Origin: Candidatus Marispirochaeta associata | Lineage (GTDB): Bacteria; Spirochaetota; Spirochaetia; JC444; Marispirochaetaceae | Length of the DNA stretch: 64,000 nucleotides | Direction: 5' to 3' | Assembly: GCA_001749745.1 (NCBI GenBank) | Contig: JWTM01000475.1 | Location: 178,894-242,893, forward strand | Part shown: positions 8,126-17,600 of the stretch, one piece after another | Position numbering within the stretch: position 1 is the first letter of the stretch | How the letters are laid out: each line of letters begins with the position of its first letter | Notes under the pieces: generated by a model | What the model was told of the DNA's origin: nothing | Databases searched by the model: none | The model's input: only the letters and a program-made list of their open reading frames with translations | Made by a program: the position numbers and the translations under genes

Positions 8126-9513
8126 AGAGAATTCCGATACTGAGCCTTCTACTTATTATGAGCGCCGCCGCTCTGCTGACGGCCCAGGAGATGCCCGCCG
8201 ACCGCGCTCAGATGGATGCGCTGATCGGCGAGGATCTGGCAGTCCCCGCCGCAGAGACCTATAGTCTTACGGTAGAGCAGGCGGTCGATCTGGCCCTGGA
8301 GAACAACCTGAGCCTGGTAGGCGAGGAGGCGGACCTGCGCATCAAGAAACGGGCCCGTGACACCGCCTGGAACGTCCTGATCCCGTCGGTTACCGCATCC
8401 AGCACTCTGTCCCGCTTCGATGAGCCGACCAGTCCGTCTTTCGGTGCCCCGGAGGTGAACGGCAGCCTGAGCGCCTCGATGAATTTCTCCCTGACCCTGA
8501 CCCCCCAGCTCTGGTACGGCTTCCGGTCGACCGAGATCGACTATCAGCTGGGCCGGATCAGCAAGGCCCAGGCCGAGCAGGATATCCGCACCAACGTCAA
8601 GAAGCAGTTCTACGCCCTGCTGACCCAGGAGGAACAGATCAAGATCCTGGAGCTGCAGCAGCGTTCCCTGGAGAAGCGCTTCGATCAGGCCTCGACTAAC
8701 TACGACTTCGGCCTGGTGGACGAGTATACCAAGCTGAGCGCCCAGGTCGCCCTGGAGAACTTCAAACCCCAGGTGGAGATCGCCCGGGACGGCTACGAGC
8801 AATCCCTACTGGGATTCAAGCTGAGCCTGGGGGTCAATCTCGATTCCCAGCTGGATCTTCAGGGATCGATCGATGTAGACCTGAAACCCTACGATGCCGA
8901 CCAACTGAGCGACGCCTACCTTTTAGACCGGCTGGACATCCAGAACCTGGTCACGAACCTGCAGAGTCTGGAGAATCTCCGCCGGGTCAATATCAACGGC
9001 CTCGTGCCCTCCCTGACCTTCGGTTACGGACTGAGCCAAAGCTTCCAGCCGGATCCCTGGGAGGAGTTCTCCCTGAGCGGCGACGACTGGGAACCGGGCA
9101 ACAGCGACAAGGTCTTCTCCATTACCCTCTCCCTCTCGTTGAGCGAGCTCCTGCCGGTCTCCAGATCGATGAACAGCATCAAGGATACCGCCGACCAGAA
9201 GGAGGCTTTGCGGGCCAATCTGCAGCAAGCCCTGGAGGGGGCGGAGTTAGAGATCCTGACGGCGGTGCAGAACATCAACAAGTCGATTCAGGTAATCCGG
9301 GCCAAGGAACTCAACGTCGAACTGGCCGAACGGGCCTACGATCTGGCCGAAGAGTCCTATAACGCCGGCGGCCGCTCCCTCTTAGAGGTTGAGGATGCCG
9401 AGGACAATCTACAGGAGGCCCGCTTCGAGCTCTTGAGCGAGAAGGTCAACTACATTAACGGACTGATCGATCTGGAAGCGGCGATTAACCGCTCCATCGA
9501 AGAGATTGAATAA
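8122..9513 (+). CDS. TolC-family outer-membrane efflux protein
   Basis: The start is ATG 8122, preceded by AGAGGAGA; an in-frame ATG at 8083 lies inside the regulator gene and gives no signal peptide. The product (463 residues) begins with MKRIPILSLLLIMSAAALLTAQ, a cleavable signal peptide. It then shows the two-fold repeated long helices of OEP/TolC proteins (EQAVDLALENNLSLVGEEADL near the N-terminus and a similar ERAYDLAEESYNAGGRSLLEV in the second half). It forms the exit channel for the RND pump encoded two genes downstream. Confidence 0.9.
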   Translation: MKRIPILSLLLIMSAAALLTAQEMPADRAQMDALIGEDLAVPAAETYSLTVEQAVDLALENNLSLVGEEADLRIKKRARDTAWNVLIPSVTASSTLSRFDEPTSPSFGAPEVNGSLSASMNFSLTLTPQLWYGFRSTEIDYQLGRISKAQAEQDIRTNVKKQFYALLTQEEQIKILELQQRSLEKRFDQASTNYDFGLVDEYTKLSAQVALENFKPQVEIARDGYEQSLLGFKLSLGVNLDSQLDLQGSIDVDLKPYDADQLSDAYLLDRLDIQNLVTNLQSLENLRRVNINGLVPSLTFGYGLSQSFQPDPWEEFSLSGDDWEPGNSDKVFSITLSLSLSELLPVSRSMNSIKDTADQKEALRANLQQALEGAELEILTAVQNINKSIQVIRAKELNVELAERAYDLAEESYNAGGRSLLEVEDAEDNLQEARFELLSEKVNYINGLIDLEAAINRSIEEIE

Positions 9514-9537
9514 AGAGACTAAAAGAGGAACGGAAGA

Positions 9538-10497
9538 ATGAAAGGATCTACCAGACTAGGACTCGGGGGGACGGCGCTGGCGCTGCTCCTCCTGCTCGGC
9601 GCCTGCGGAGCGGGCGGACCAAAGGCCGCCGCCGGTGAAGGCGCGGCGGACCCGGAGAACGAGGAAGCGGTATTCGCGGTCAACGTTACCGAAGCGGTCG
9701 AGGGCGAGCTCTTCGACTATCTCGAGGTAAACGGGGATATCGTGGCGCAATCGAGTGTCGACGTCTTCGCCGACACCTCCGGTAAACTCCTGCGGCTCAA
9801 CGTCGCCATTGGAGACTATGTAAGCAAGGATCAGGTTATCGCCCAGGTCGATCCCTCCCGGCCGGGACAGAACTTCGCCGCATCGCCGGTGAAGAGCCCC
9901 ATAACCGGTACCGTCACCAGTATTCCCGGCGAAGTGGGCACCACCATCTCGCCGGCCATTCCGGTGGCTACGGTCAGTAAGGTCGATAGCTTAGAGGTCT
10001 CGACCGGGGTCTCCGAGCGCTACATCGCCAAGATCGCCCTGGGGCAGCAGGCCCTGATCGAACTGGAGGCCTATCCGGAGTTCAGGTTCCGGGCCTTCGT
10101 CAGCGAGGTAAGTCCCGTCGTCGATCCGGTAACCCGGGCCATGGCGGTCAAACTCGCCTTCCGGAACCAGGACAGGCGCATCAAAGCGGGGATGTTCGCC
10201 AAGGTCAAGATCATCGTCGAGCAGAAGGAGGGGATCGTCAAGATTCCGTCCGAGTGTCTGATCAACCGCTTCGGTCAGCCGGTAGTATTCGTCGTCAACG
10301 GCGAGGGCGAGAACACCCGGGTCGAGGCCAGGGAAGTCGTACCGGGCATCGAAATCGACAACAAGCTCGAGATCGTCGAAGGCCTGGCGGATGGTGAGAC
10401 CGTGGTTATTCGCGGTCAAACCCTGCTCGAAAACGAGGCCCGGGTGCGCATCATCGACCGGGTGTCGGGACTCGATGCGGTGGATACGATCCGTTAG
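9538..10497 (+). CDS. RND efflux membrane fusion (adaptor) lipoprotein
   Basis: The 319-residue HlyD/AcrA-type adaptor has a lipoprotein signal peptide (LLLLLGACG, lipidated Cys near 23). A lipoyl-like half motif (VDVFADTSGKLLRLNVAIGD) is followed by the beta-barrel segment and a C-terminal membrane-proximal domain (VFVVNGEGENTRVEAREVV). It bridges the inner-membrane pump and the outer-membrane channel in the periplasm. It is shorter than AcrA, with a very short alpha-hairpin. Gaps to both neighbours are under 30 bases, consistent with one operon. Confidence 0.9.
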   Translation: MKGSTRLGLGGTALALLLLLGACGAGGPKAAAGEGAADPENEEAVFAVNVTEAVEGELFDYLEVNGDIVAQSSVDVFADTSGKLLRLNVAIGDYVSKDQVIAQVDPSRPGQNFAASPVKSPITGTVTSIPGEVGTTISPAIPVATVSKVDSLEVSTGVSERYIAKIALGQQALIELEAYPEFRFRAFVSEVSPVVDPVTRAMAVKLAFRNQDRRIKAGMFAKVKIIVEQKEGIVKIPSECLINRFGQPVVFVVNGEGENTRVEAREVVPGIEIDNKLEIVEGLADGETVVIRGQTLLENEARVRIIDRVSGLDAVDTIR

Positions 10498-10515
10498 GAA
10501 AGGAACGCATAGCTT

Positions 10516-13500
10516 ATGAGTGTTACCAAAACTGTAGTCAACCGTCCCACGACGGTGGCAATCATCTTTGCGCTGCTGATCGCCCTAGGCCTCTACGCCG
10601 TGGTCGATTTGGCGATCGATCTCTATCCGGAAATCGAACCGCCGGTGCTGCTGCTCTTCACCGACTATCCGGGCGCCGGTCCGGAGGAGGTCGAGAAGAG
10701 CGTTACCCGGCCCCTGGAAGGGGGATTGAGCAATGTCGGCAATATCGAGGAGATAACCTCCACCTCGGCCGAAGGCAACTCGATGATTCAGATCGAGTTT
10801 ACCTGGGGTACCGACATGTCCGAGGCCGCCAACGATGTGCGGGATAAGCTCGAGATGGTCAAGGCCTACCTTCCGGAGGAGGCGACCACCCCGCAGATCT
10901 TCAAGTTCGACCCCTCGATGATCCCTATCCTGCATCTGAACGTCAGCGGCAACCGAACCCCCGAGGAGATCCGGGAGATCTCCGAGAAGATCATACAACC
11001 CCGGCTGGAACAGGTCGAAGGGGTGGCCTTAGTCAGCATCTCCGGCGGCCGGGAACGGATTATCCGGGTCGAAGTTCCCCAGAACCGACTCGAGGCCTAC
11101 GGACTCACCCTGACCCAAATTCAGGGGATGCTCCAGGGACAGAACGTGCAGCTCTCGGGAGGAGCGATCAGCGACGGCAACATCAACTACCTGATCAGCA
11201 CCGCCGGCGAGTATGAGTCGATCCAGGAGATCCGGGATACGGTCATCGCCTACAAGGGAAGCCCCGCTCAGCCCTCGGCGGCCAGCGGCAATCCGACCAA
11301 GGTGGTGCGCCTGGGAGACATCGCCAACGTCTTCGACGGCTTTCGTGACGAGGACAACGTAATCTTCATCAACGGCCGACCCGGAGTCTATCTGACGGTG
11401 CAGAAGCAGAGCGGAACCAACTCGGTGCAGACCGCGGATAATGTGCTCGCGCGGATCGAGCAGATCAACCGGGAGCTCCCGGCGGGAATCGAGGTGGCGG
11501 TCATCTACGACACCACCAAAATCATCCGCGCCTCGCTGCAGCAGGTCTCGAGCTCGGCCATCACCGGCGGAATTCTGGCGGTGCTGATCCTGCTCATCTT
11601 CCTGCGCAGCTTCAAGACGACCCTGATTATCGGGCTGACCATACCGATCTCCTTCATCATCACCCTGATGCTGATGTACTTCGCGGGCCTGACCCTCAAT
11701 ATCATGACCCTGGCGGGACTCGCCTTGGGGATAGGAATGCTGGTGGATAACTCCATCGTAATACTTGAGAATATCTACCGCTATCGGGAGAAGGGAGCCA
11801 AACTCAAGACCTCGGCGGTCATCGGTACCCAGGAGATGATCAACGCCATCGTCGCCTCGACCCTGACCACGATCTGCGTCTTCGCTCCGCTGGCGGTCTT
11901 CAAATCTCAGCTGGCGATGATCGGGGAGCTCTTCTCGGGCCTCTCCTTCACGGTCGTCATCTCCCTCCTCTCGTCGCTCCTGGTGGCCATGTTTCTGGTG
12001 CCGGTCCTCTCCAGTAAATACCTGCCCATCCGCTCCAACCGGCAACGACCGCGGACGGGTCTCTCCAAGCGCCTGGACGAGGTCTTAGGGGGCTTCTTCG
12101 AGAGCCTCGACGAGCTCTACCGGCGGGCCCTGAAGAAGGTGCTTCGTCGCCGAGTGCTGACGGTTCTTATCGTACTGGTGATTTTCGTCGCCAGCTTAGG
12201 CCTGCTTACCATCGCGGGCTTCGAGTTCATGCCCGATATGGAAAGCGACTACATCGAACTGAGCGCCGAACTGCCCCTGGGCACCGACCTGGAGATCACC
12301 AAATCGGTGATGCAGCGCCTGGAGCTGATCGCCCGGGATGAGATTCAGGGCTTCGAGAGCATCGTCGTCTCCGCCGGCGAGCGGAGCTTCTTCGGCTTCC
12401 TCGGCGGTTTGCAGTCCCACAAGGGCTCTTTGAGCATCACCCTGCCTCCCTACGCCCAGCGGATCGATACCTCCACCGAGGTAGAGGAGAAACTTCGGTC
12501 TCACTTCGATGAATTCCCGTCGGTGGTCTTCGAGTTCACCGAAGGGGGCGGTCCCGGAGGCGGCGGCAGCCCGATCGACATCCTGGTTAAATCCGACGAC
12601 CTCGATCTGGCTAAGGAGACGGCCAAGCGTATTCAGGAGATGATCAGAGAGCAGCTGCCGGAGATTACCGAGCCGGTGATCAACCTGCAGGAGGGGCTGC
12701 CTCAGCTCGACATCGTTATCGATCGGGAGCGGGCCTACGATCTGGGACTCACCATGGCCTCCATCGGGCAGGAGATCCGGGCCAATATCGACGGCGCCAC
12801 CGCCTCCCGCTTCAACGACGACGGCAACGAGTACGACATCGTCGTCATCCTCGAAGAGCGCGACCGGGATGAGATCCCGGACCTGAACAAGATCTTCGTG
12901 GTCAACGCCATGGGGGTACGCATCCCCCTCTCGAGCTTCGCCTCGACCCGCAAAACCAGCGGGCCGGTCAGCATCAACCGGGAGAACCAGACCCGGACTA
13001 TCCATGTCCAGGGCGGCATGGCCCCGGGCGCGCAGCTGCAGCAGGTCGAACTCGATCTACGCCGGGCGATCGCCGACAATATTCCGGTGGACGAGAACGT
13101 CGTTATCGAGTACTCCGGCGACTACGCCGAGCTGATGGAGTACGGGTTCAAATTCGTAGTCATCCTGATTATCTCGATCCTGCTGGTCTTCGGCGTCATG
13201 GCCAGTCAGTTCGAATCCTTCTTAGATCCGTTTATCATCTTCTTTACCATACCGCTGGTACTGATCGGGGTAATCGGCATCTACGTCGGAACCGGGCAAA
13301 GTTTCAGTATCTTCACCGCGGTCGGACTGGTAATGCTGGTCGGTATCGTCGTTAACAACGGTATCGTGCTGGTGGACTATATCAACCTGCTGCGTAAGCG
13401 GGGTATGGGGATCAACGACGCCTGTATCGCCGCCGGGGGCAACCGTCTGCGACCGATCCTGATGACTACCCTGACCACCGTCCTGGCCCTGGTACCGATG

Positions 13501-13725
13501 GCCTTCTTCCCCGGGGAGGGAGCCGAGCTGGTGCAGCCCATCGGCAAGGCGGTCGTCGGAGGACTCTCCGCGGCGACCCTTTTGACCCTCTTCCTGGTTC
13601 CCGTACTCTACTCCCTCTTTAACGGCCGGGCCGAAAAGCGCGCCGCCAAGCGGGAAGCGAAGCGGGAGGCCCGCCGGGCCGAACGACACCAGCGCGAGCT
13701 GAGCCCCATCGAAGGGCAGGAGTAG
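10516..13725 (+). CDS. RND-family multidrug/HAE1-type efflux pump
   Basis: The 1069-residue inner-membrane transporter has the expected two-fold layout: TM1 at 12-32 (IIFALLIALGLYAVV), porter domain, TM2-6 (about 340-500), TM7 near 550, second porter domain, TM8-12 (about 880-1040). The TM4 relay motif reads GIGMLVDNSIVILENIY, with one Asp where AcrB has two, common in HAE1-type pumps. TM10 has VNNGIVLVDYIN. The C-terminus is Arg/Lys-rich. It is proton-driven and works with the preceding channel and adaptor; substrate unknown. Confidence 0.95.
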   Translation: MSVTKTVVNRPTTVAIIFALLIALGLYAVVDLAIDLYPEIEPPVLLLFTDYPGAGPEEVEKSVTRPLEGGLSNVGNIEEITSTSAEGNSMIQIEFTWGTDMSEAANDVRDKLEMVKAYLPEEATTPQIFKFDPSMIPILHLNVSGNRTPEEIREISEKIIQPRLEQVEGVALVSISGGRERIIRVEVPQNRLEAYGLTLTQIQGMLQGQNVQLSGGAISDGNINYLISTAGEYESIQEIRDTVIAYKGSPAQPSAASGNPTKVVRLGDIANVFDGFRDEDNVIFINGRPGVYLTVQKQSGTNSVQTADNVLARIEQINRELPAGIEVAVIYDTTKIIRASLQQVSSSAITGGILAVLILLIFLRSFKTTLIIGLTIPISFIITLMLMYFAGLTLNIMTLAGLALGIGMLVDNSIVILENIYRYREKGAKLKTSAVIGTQEMINAIVASTLTTICVFAPLAVFKSQLAMIGELFSGLSFTVVISLLSSLLVAMFLVPVLSSKYLPIRSNRQRPRTGLSKRLDEVLGGFFESLDELYRRALKKVLRRRVLTVLIVLVIFVASLGLLTIAGFEFMPDMESDYIELSAELPLGTDLEITKSVMQRLELIARDEIQGFESIVVSAGERSFFGFLGGLQSHKGSLSITLPPYAQRIDTSTEVEEKLRSHFDEFPSVVFEFTEGGGPGGGGSPIDILVKSDDLDLAKETAKRIQEMIREQLPEITEPVINLQEGLPQLDIVIDRERAYDLGLTMASIGQEIRANIDGATASRFNDDGNEYDIVVILEERDRDEIPDLNKIFVVNAMGVRIPLSSFASTRKTSGPVSINRENQTRTIHVQGGMAPGAQLQQVELDLRRAIADNIPVDENVVIEYSGDYAELMEYGFKFVVILIISILLVFGVMASQFESFLDPFIIFFTIPLVLIGVIGIYVGTGQSFSIFTAVGLVMLVGIVVNNGIVLVDYINLLRKRGMGINDACIAAGGNRLRPILMTTLTTVLALVPMAFFPGEGAELVQPIGKAVVGGLSAATLLTLFLVPVLYSLFNGRAEKRAAKREAKREARRAERHQRELSPIEGQE

Positions 13726-13728
13726 CAG

Positions 13729-14004
13729 ATGAAACGCTTAGAGATTATCGCCAACCGCTCGATCGAGGACGACCTCCACGAGGCCCTGAAAAAGGCGGGC
13801 GCCGCGGCGCACTACACCAAGTTTCCTATAGTCCACGGGGTCGGATCGTCCGGCCCCCGGAAGGGCGATCATATCTGGCCGGAGGAGAACTTCGCGATGG
13901 TCGTCTATTGCGAAGAGGAGGAGGCCGCCGCAATTCGAGCGGTTATAAAAGAACTGAAGGAGTTCTTTAGCGAGGAGGGCATCAAGCTCTTTGAGTTAGG
14001 ATAA
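13729..14004 (+). CDS. PII-like transporter-associated protein (PG0541-type)
   Basis: The 91-residue protein starts 3 bases after the RND pump stop. It has the ferredoxin-like PII-type fold signature of small proteins that follow RND pump genes (MKRLEIIANRSIEDDLHEAL and a conserved Gly-rich turn VHGVGSSGPRKGDHIWPEEN). These are thought to be regulatory or sensory subunits of the pump, but their ligand is unknown. The hairpin terminator right after it closes the operon. Confidence 0.75.
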   Translation: MKRLEIIANRSIEDDLHEALKKAGAAAHYTKFPIVHGVGSSGPRKGDHIWPEENFAMVVYCEEEEAAAIRAVIKELKEFFSEEGIKLFELG

Positions 14005-14009
14005 TAGCG

Positions 14010-14027
14010 CCCCGCCGGACGGCGGGG
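14010..14027. terminator. Intrinsic terminator hairpin after the efflux operon
   Basis: CCCCGCC-GGAC-GGCGGGG is a perfect 7-bp GC stem with a 4-base loop followed by TCTCTCTT. It lies 5 bases after the PII-like gene stop and before the convergent acyltransferase gene. Confidence 0.8.
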
Positions 14028-14047
14028 TCTCTCTTGGGATTAAGCGG

Positions 14048-15127
14048 TCAGCGAGGTTTCTCGGCCGGGATCTTCTCCAGCCGTTCCTCGCTGTCGCCGG
14101 GAAAACGGTAGCGTTTCTCGGCCTTGATACCGAATTGTTCCGCAGGCGATTCGGCGAAGAGCTTCCGCATCTCTCGGAAGGCATCGGCGATCCGGTGGCC
14201 CTCGTCGTTACCGAAGCGGTAGGTAAAGAAGGCGGGATTGACCTCGAGGTAATCGAGGATTTCTCCCACCGCATCAGCCAGCACCTGTCCCTTGTGGGTC
14301 CGGTGAAGCTTCTCCAGGGCGCCGACTTTGCGACGCAGATTGCGCCGGAGGGCATCCAGCAGAATCGGCCGAAAAAAGAAGCGGGCCAACTGATCCCGGT
14401 GGGGAATCCGGTCGCTTACTTCCTCGTCGCCCCGATGAATAGAGAGATCGAAGTGCTGATACTCGGGATGCACGAAGGTAATCCTCAGATCCTCGGGGAT
14501 ACACTCCTGAATGCCGTCCATCACCTCTTCGGCATGGTCCTGCAAAATAGTCTTCCGGTTCTTGCGGTCGGAAAGATCCGGCGCCGCAATAGGTTCGCCG
14601 AAGGTTATCGTCAGCCGGGGGAACCCGAAGCGAATCAACTTATTCCAGGCCCCGCCGAGTCCGCCGAAGCCGACGGGAATTACCGGCACCTGAGCCATAC
14701 CGGCGATCCAGGAGACCCCTTTCTGGGCCTTGCTGCGCTCCATCTCCCAGATGCCCCCCTCCGGGAAGATCCCTAAGACGCCCCCTTGCTCCAGTACGCC
14801 TACCGCCGCTCGGAGGGCCGCGCTATCGGTATTCCCGCGGTTTATGGGTATATATTCATAGAGATGAGAGAAAGCCACATAGCGGGGATCCATGGGGATA
14901 TCCCCCGCGCCGATCAGCTCCAAATGCCGGGGCGCATAGGCGATCAGCAACAGAACCTCGAGCATTCCGCTGTGGTTGCCGGCTAATATAATCGGCCCTT
15001 CGCTCGGCAGATGCTCGAGTCCGTAGAGCTCGATCTTGGACAAGCGGGGCAGCAGAAAGCGCAGTACCGCACGGGAGAAAGCCCGCCGTTTGCGGTAGCG
15101 TGGAAAGGCGATAGGGTGGCTTATCAT
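14048..15127 (-). CDS. PlsC-type lysophospholipid acyltransferase
   Basis: The 359-residue protein has an acyltransferase domain at 30-220. Motif I reads NHSGMLE, that is HX4E rather than the usual HX4D (His52, Glu57). Motif III is FPEGGIWE (121-128), and PINRGNTDSAALR precedes it. The C-terminal 150 residues are an extension not found in minimal 240-residue PlsC. Members acylate lysophosphatidic acid or related lysolipids at the inner membrane. Acceptor specificity is not predictable. It is divergent from the symporter gene. Confidence 0.85.
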   Translation of the reverse strand: MISHPIAFPRYRKRRAFSRAVLRFLLPRLSKIELYGLEHLPSEGPIILAGNHSGMLEVLLLIAYAPRHLELIGAGDIPMDPRYVAFSHLYEYIPINRGNTDSAALRAAVGVLEQGGVLGIFPEGGIWEMERSKAQKGVSWIAGMAQVPVIPVGFGGLGGAWNKLIRFGFPRLTITFGEPIAAPDLSDRKNRKTILQDHAEEVMDGIQECIPEDLRITFVHPEYQHFDLSIHRGDEEVSDRIPHRDQLARFFFRPILLDALRRNLRRKVGALEKLHRTHKGQVLADAVGEILDYLEVNPAFFTYRFGNDEGHRIADAFREMRKLFAESPAEQFGIKAEKRYRFPGDSEERLEKIPAEKPR

Positions 15128-15219
15128 GACTACTCATAGAAGCACAAAAACTTTTCCCAGGTCAACATCATAAAATTTCTATGCTACAATGGGCCATTCC
15201 CATGGACCACGGGGGCTGT

Positions 15220-16650
15220 ATGGACGGAAGCGGGCAGAGACTGAGCTGGAAGAATATTATCTTCTACGGCGTAGGCGACCTCTACGGCGGCGGCTCCTTC
15301 ATGATCATCGGGCTCTTCTTTCTCTACTTCCTGACAGATGTTGTAGGTCTCGCCCCGGCCATGGCCGGACTGGTCTTCACCTTAGGGGAGGTCTGGGATG
15401 CGGTTACCGATCCGATGATGGGGATTATCTCGGATCGCACCAAGAGCCGGCTCGGTCGGCGACGGGTTTATCTATTGGCCGGGATCATTCCGGTCTTCAT
15501 CAGCTTCGCCGCCCTCTGGATTCCGGTCGGCTTCTCCGGCGAAATTCCCACCTTCCTCTTCTACGGCGGGGTCTACCTGCTCTTCAACACCGTCTTTACC
15601 ATGGTGATGGTTCCCTACTCGGCCCTGAATGCCGATATGACCGCCGACTATCGCCTTCGAACCCGGCTCTCGGGAACCCGGATCATCTTCTCCCAGGTCT
15701 CGACCCTGATTGCAGCCACCATTCCGAAGATGATCATCGACGGCGCGGCCACCGAGGCGACCGGTTTTCTGCTGATGGGACTCGTCTTCGGCGTCGTCTA
15801 CGCCGTTCCCTTCTTCCTGGTATTCTTCGGGACCCGGGAGGAGCTGGCCGATCACAAGAGCGATCCGGTCTCCTGGGAAACCCTGAAGCAGGTCTTTCGC
15901 AATCGCTCCTTCCGGGTCCACATCGGCATGTATATCGCCGCCTATACCGCCATCGATATCCTGATGGCCCTCTACCTCTACTTTATGAAGTACTACATGG
16001 AACAGGAGGGGCTCTACACCCTCGGGATCGGCGCACTGATCGTGACTCAGATCAGTATGCTCCCCTTCTTCACCTGGCTCGCCAACCGCCGGGGCAAGGC
16101 CTTTGCCTATCGTATTGGGCTCGTGATCTCGATTCTGGGCTTCCTCTTTCTGCTCTTCTTCCTTACCCCGGGATCATCCCTGGTCTTTGTGGTGATTCCG
16201 AGCCTCCTGATCGGCGCCGGGCTCTCGGCGGCCTCGATGATTCCCTGGGCCATGCTGCCTACGGTAATCGACGTGGACGAGCTGGTCTCAGGCAGCCGCC
16301 GCTCGGGAATCTACTCCGGCGGGATGACCCTGATCCGCAAGATCGCCCAGGGGGTACTCGCTCTACCGCTGGTAGGCTTCACCCTCGATATTTTGGGCTT
16401 TATCCCGAACCAACCCCAGGAGGAGATCGTTCGCCAGGGAATCCGGCTGCTCTTGATCTTCGGTCCGACTCTCCTCTTTATCGCCGGAATCCTCATCTCC
16501 TTCGGCTTCCTGGTGACCCCACAGACCCATGCGGTGGTGAAGCGGGAGATCGAACGCCGCCGGGGAGACGACTCCATTCCCGAACCCACCGCCGAGGAGC
16601 AGACCCTCCTCGCGGCCATCTGCGGCAAGGGCTATAGTCCGGCGAGCTGA
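15220..16650 (+). CDS. GPH-type (MelB-like) sugar:cation symporter, MFS
   Basis: The membrane protein of about 476 residues has 12 predicted helices. The GPH signature after TM2 is clear: EVWDAVTDPMMGIISDRTKSRLGRRRVY, with the cation-site Asp residues. The start is taken as ATG 15220, where MDGSGQRLSWKNIIFYGVGDL matches family N-termini. ATG 15181 lies upstream of a possible -10 element (TACAAT, 15185-15190). Family members import glycosides, glucuronides or pentosides with Na+ or H+; no catabolic gene adjoins to name the substrate. Confidence 0.88.
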   Translation: MDGSGQRLSWKNIIFYGVGDLYGGGSFMIIGLFFLYFLTDVVGLAPAMAGLVFTLGEVWDAVTDPMMGIISDRTKSRLGRRRVYLLAGIIPVFISFAALWIPVGFSGEIPTFLFYGGVYLLFNTVFTMVMVPYSALNADMTADYRLRTRLSGTRIIFSQVSTLIAATIPKMIIDGAATEATGFLLMGLVFGVVYAVPFFLVFFGTREELADHKSDPVSWETLKQVFRNRSFRVHIGMYIAAYTAIDILMALYLYFMKYYMEQEGLYTLGIGALIVTQISMLPFFTWLANRRGKAFAYRIGLVISILGFLFLLFFLTPGSSLVFVVIPSLLIGAGLSAASMIPWAMLPTVIDVDELVSGSRRSGIYSGGMTLIRKIAQGVLALPLVGFTLDILGFIPNQPQEEIVRQGIRLLLIFGPTLLFIAGILISFGFLVTPQTHAVVKREIERRRGDDSIPEPTAEEQTLLAAICGKGYSPAS

Positions 16651-17600
16651 TCCAGGGTGCGGAAGCTCCGCAGGCGGGGCCAGAGCTCCCGAGCCGATTC
16701 GGCCTCGTCGCAGCCCTTACGCAGATGACTGAAGTGGAGCTTCATCTTCCCCAGGATCCAGGTCTCGTCGTGGCCGTCCCGGCGATACTCCCCGGCCAGT
16801 TCATGCAAGAACCCCAAGGCCTCTCGGAGGGTAAAATGCTCCCGGCGACCCGATCTGATCTCCCGGGCCAGCATCGGCCGCTGCAGCGCCCCCCGGCCCA
16901 AAAGGAATCCGGCGCAAGAAGGAACCCGGTCGACGGCTTTGAGAAAATCCTCCCCGGAAAAGATATCCCCGCTCCAGAGGAAGTTCCCACCATAGGCCTT
17001 AGAAAAATCGGCATAAGAATCCCAGTCGACCTGCCCGGTATACATCTGCAGAGCGGTGCGGCCGTGGAGTACGATAAAATCGAGGGGATAGGCCGTGAGC
17101 ACGGGAATAAGCCGCCGCCACTCATCGGGCTCCGTCAAGCCCAACCTGAGCTTGACGGAGAAGGCGGGCAGATCAACCCGGCAAGCCGCCTGCAACACCG
17201 CCTCGACCTCTTCAGGGAAAGGGAGGATTCCCGAGCCCCGTCGCTTGCGAACGATATTCGGTATGGGACAGCCGATATTCCAGTTGAGCTGGGTATAGCC
17301 GAGTTCCTTCACCGCCTCGGCCACGGTCCTTATCCCCTCCGGATCGGCTCCCAATACCTGGGGAATCAGCGGCGGCGATGCAGGATTGACCTCGGGAAGG
17401 ATGTCTCTGAGATGGTAGTCGTAACGCTTGAGCCGGCGAATGGTCCCGATGAAGGGGGCGATACCCCCGTCGAAGCCCCCATAGAGACGAAAGAGGGTCC
17501 TGCGGTAGGGGGCGGTGGTGATGCCTTCGAGGGGAGCGAGAATCAGCGGAGCATTAGCTCCGCAGGATTCGCCTAGGCGTAGCGTCGGAAGATCACCCAC
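16632..17600 (-). CDS. tRNA-dihydrouridine synthase (Dus family)
   Basis: The 322-residue FMN enzyme reduces a uridine in the tRNA D-arm with NADPH. It starts with the (beta/alpha)8 barrel signature LILAPLEGITTAPYRR; the catalytic cysteine is in NIGCPIPNIVRKRRGSG, and FMN-phosphate loop residues lie in FLLGRGALQRPML. The C-terminal helical domain binds tRNA. The start is GTG 17600, overlapping the upstream membrane-protein gene by 28 bases. The 3' end overlaps the convergent symporter by 19 bases. Subfamily A/B/C is not clear. Confidence 0.9.
   Translation of the reverse strand: MGDLPTLRLGESCGANAPLILAPLEGITTAPYRRTLFRLYGGFDGGIAPFIGTIRRLKRYDYHLRDILPEVNPASPPLIPQVLGADPEGIRTVAEAVKELGYTQLNWNIGCPIPNIVRKRRGSGILPFPEEVEAVLQAACRVDLPAFSVKLRLGLTEPDEWRRLIPVLTAYPLDFIVLHGRTALQMYTGQVDWDSYADFSKAYGGNFLWSGDIFSGEDFLKAVDRVPSCAGFLLGRGALQRPMLAREIRSGRREHFTLREALGFLHELAGEYRRDGHDETWILGKMKLHFSHLRKGCDEAESARELWPRLRSFRTLDQLAGL

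Noticed and set aside
11029..12045. A long antisense open frame inside the RND pump gene
   Set aside because: It mirrors codon bias of the pump and has no motif, start signal or neighbours supporting it.
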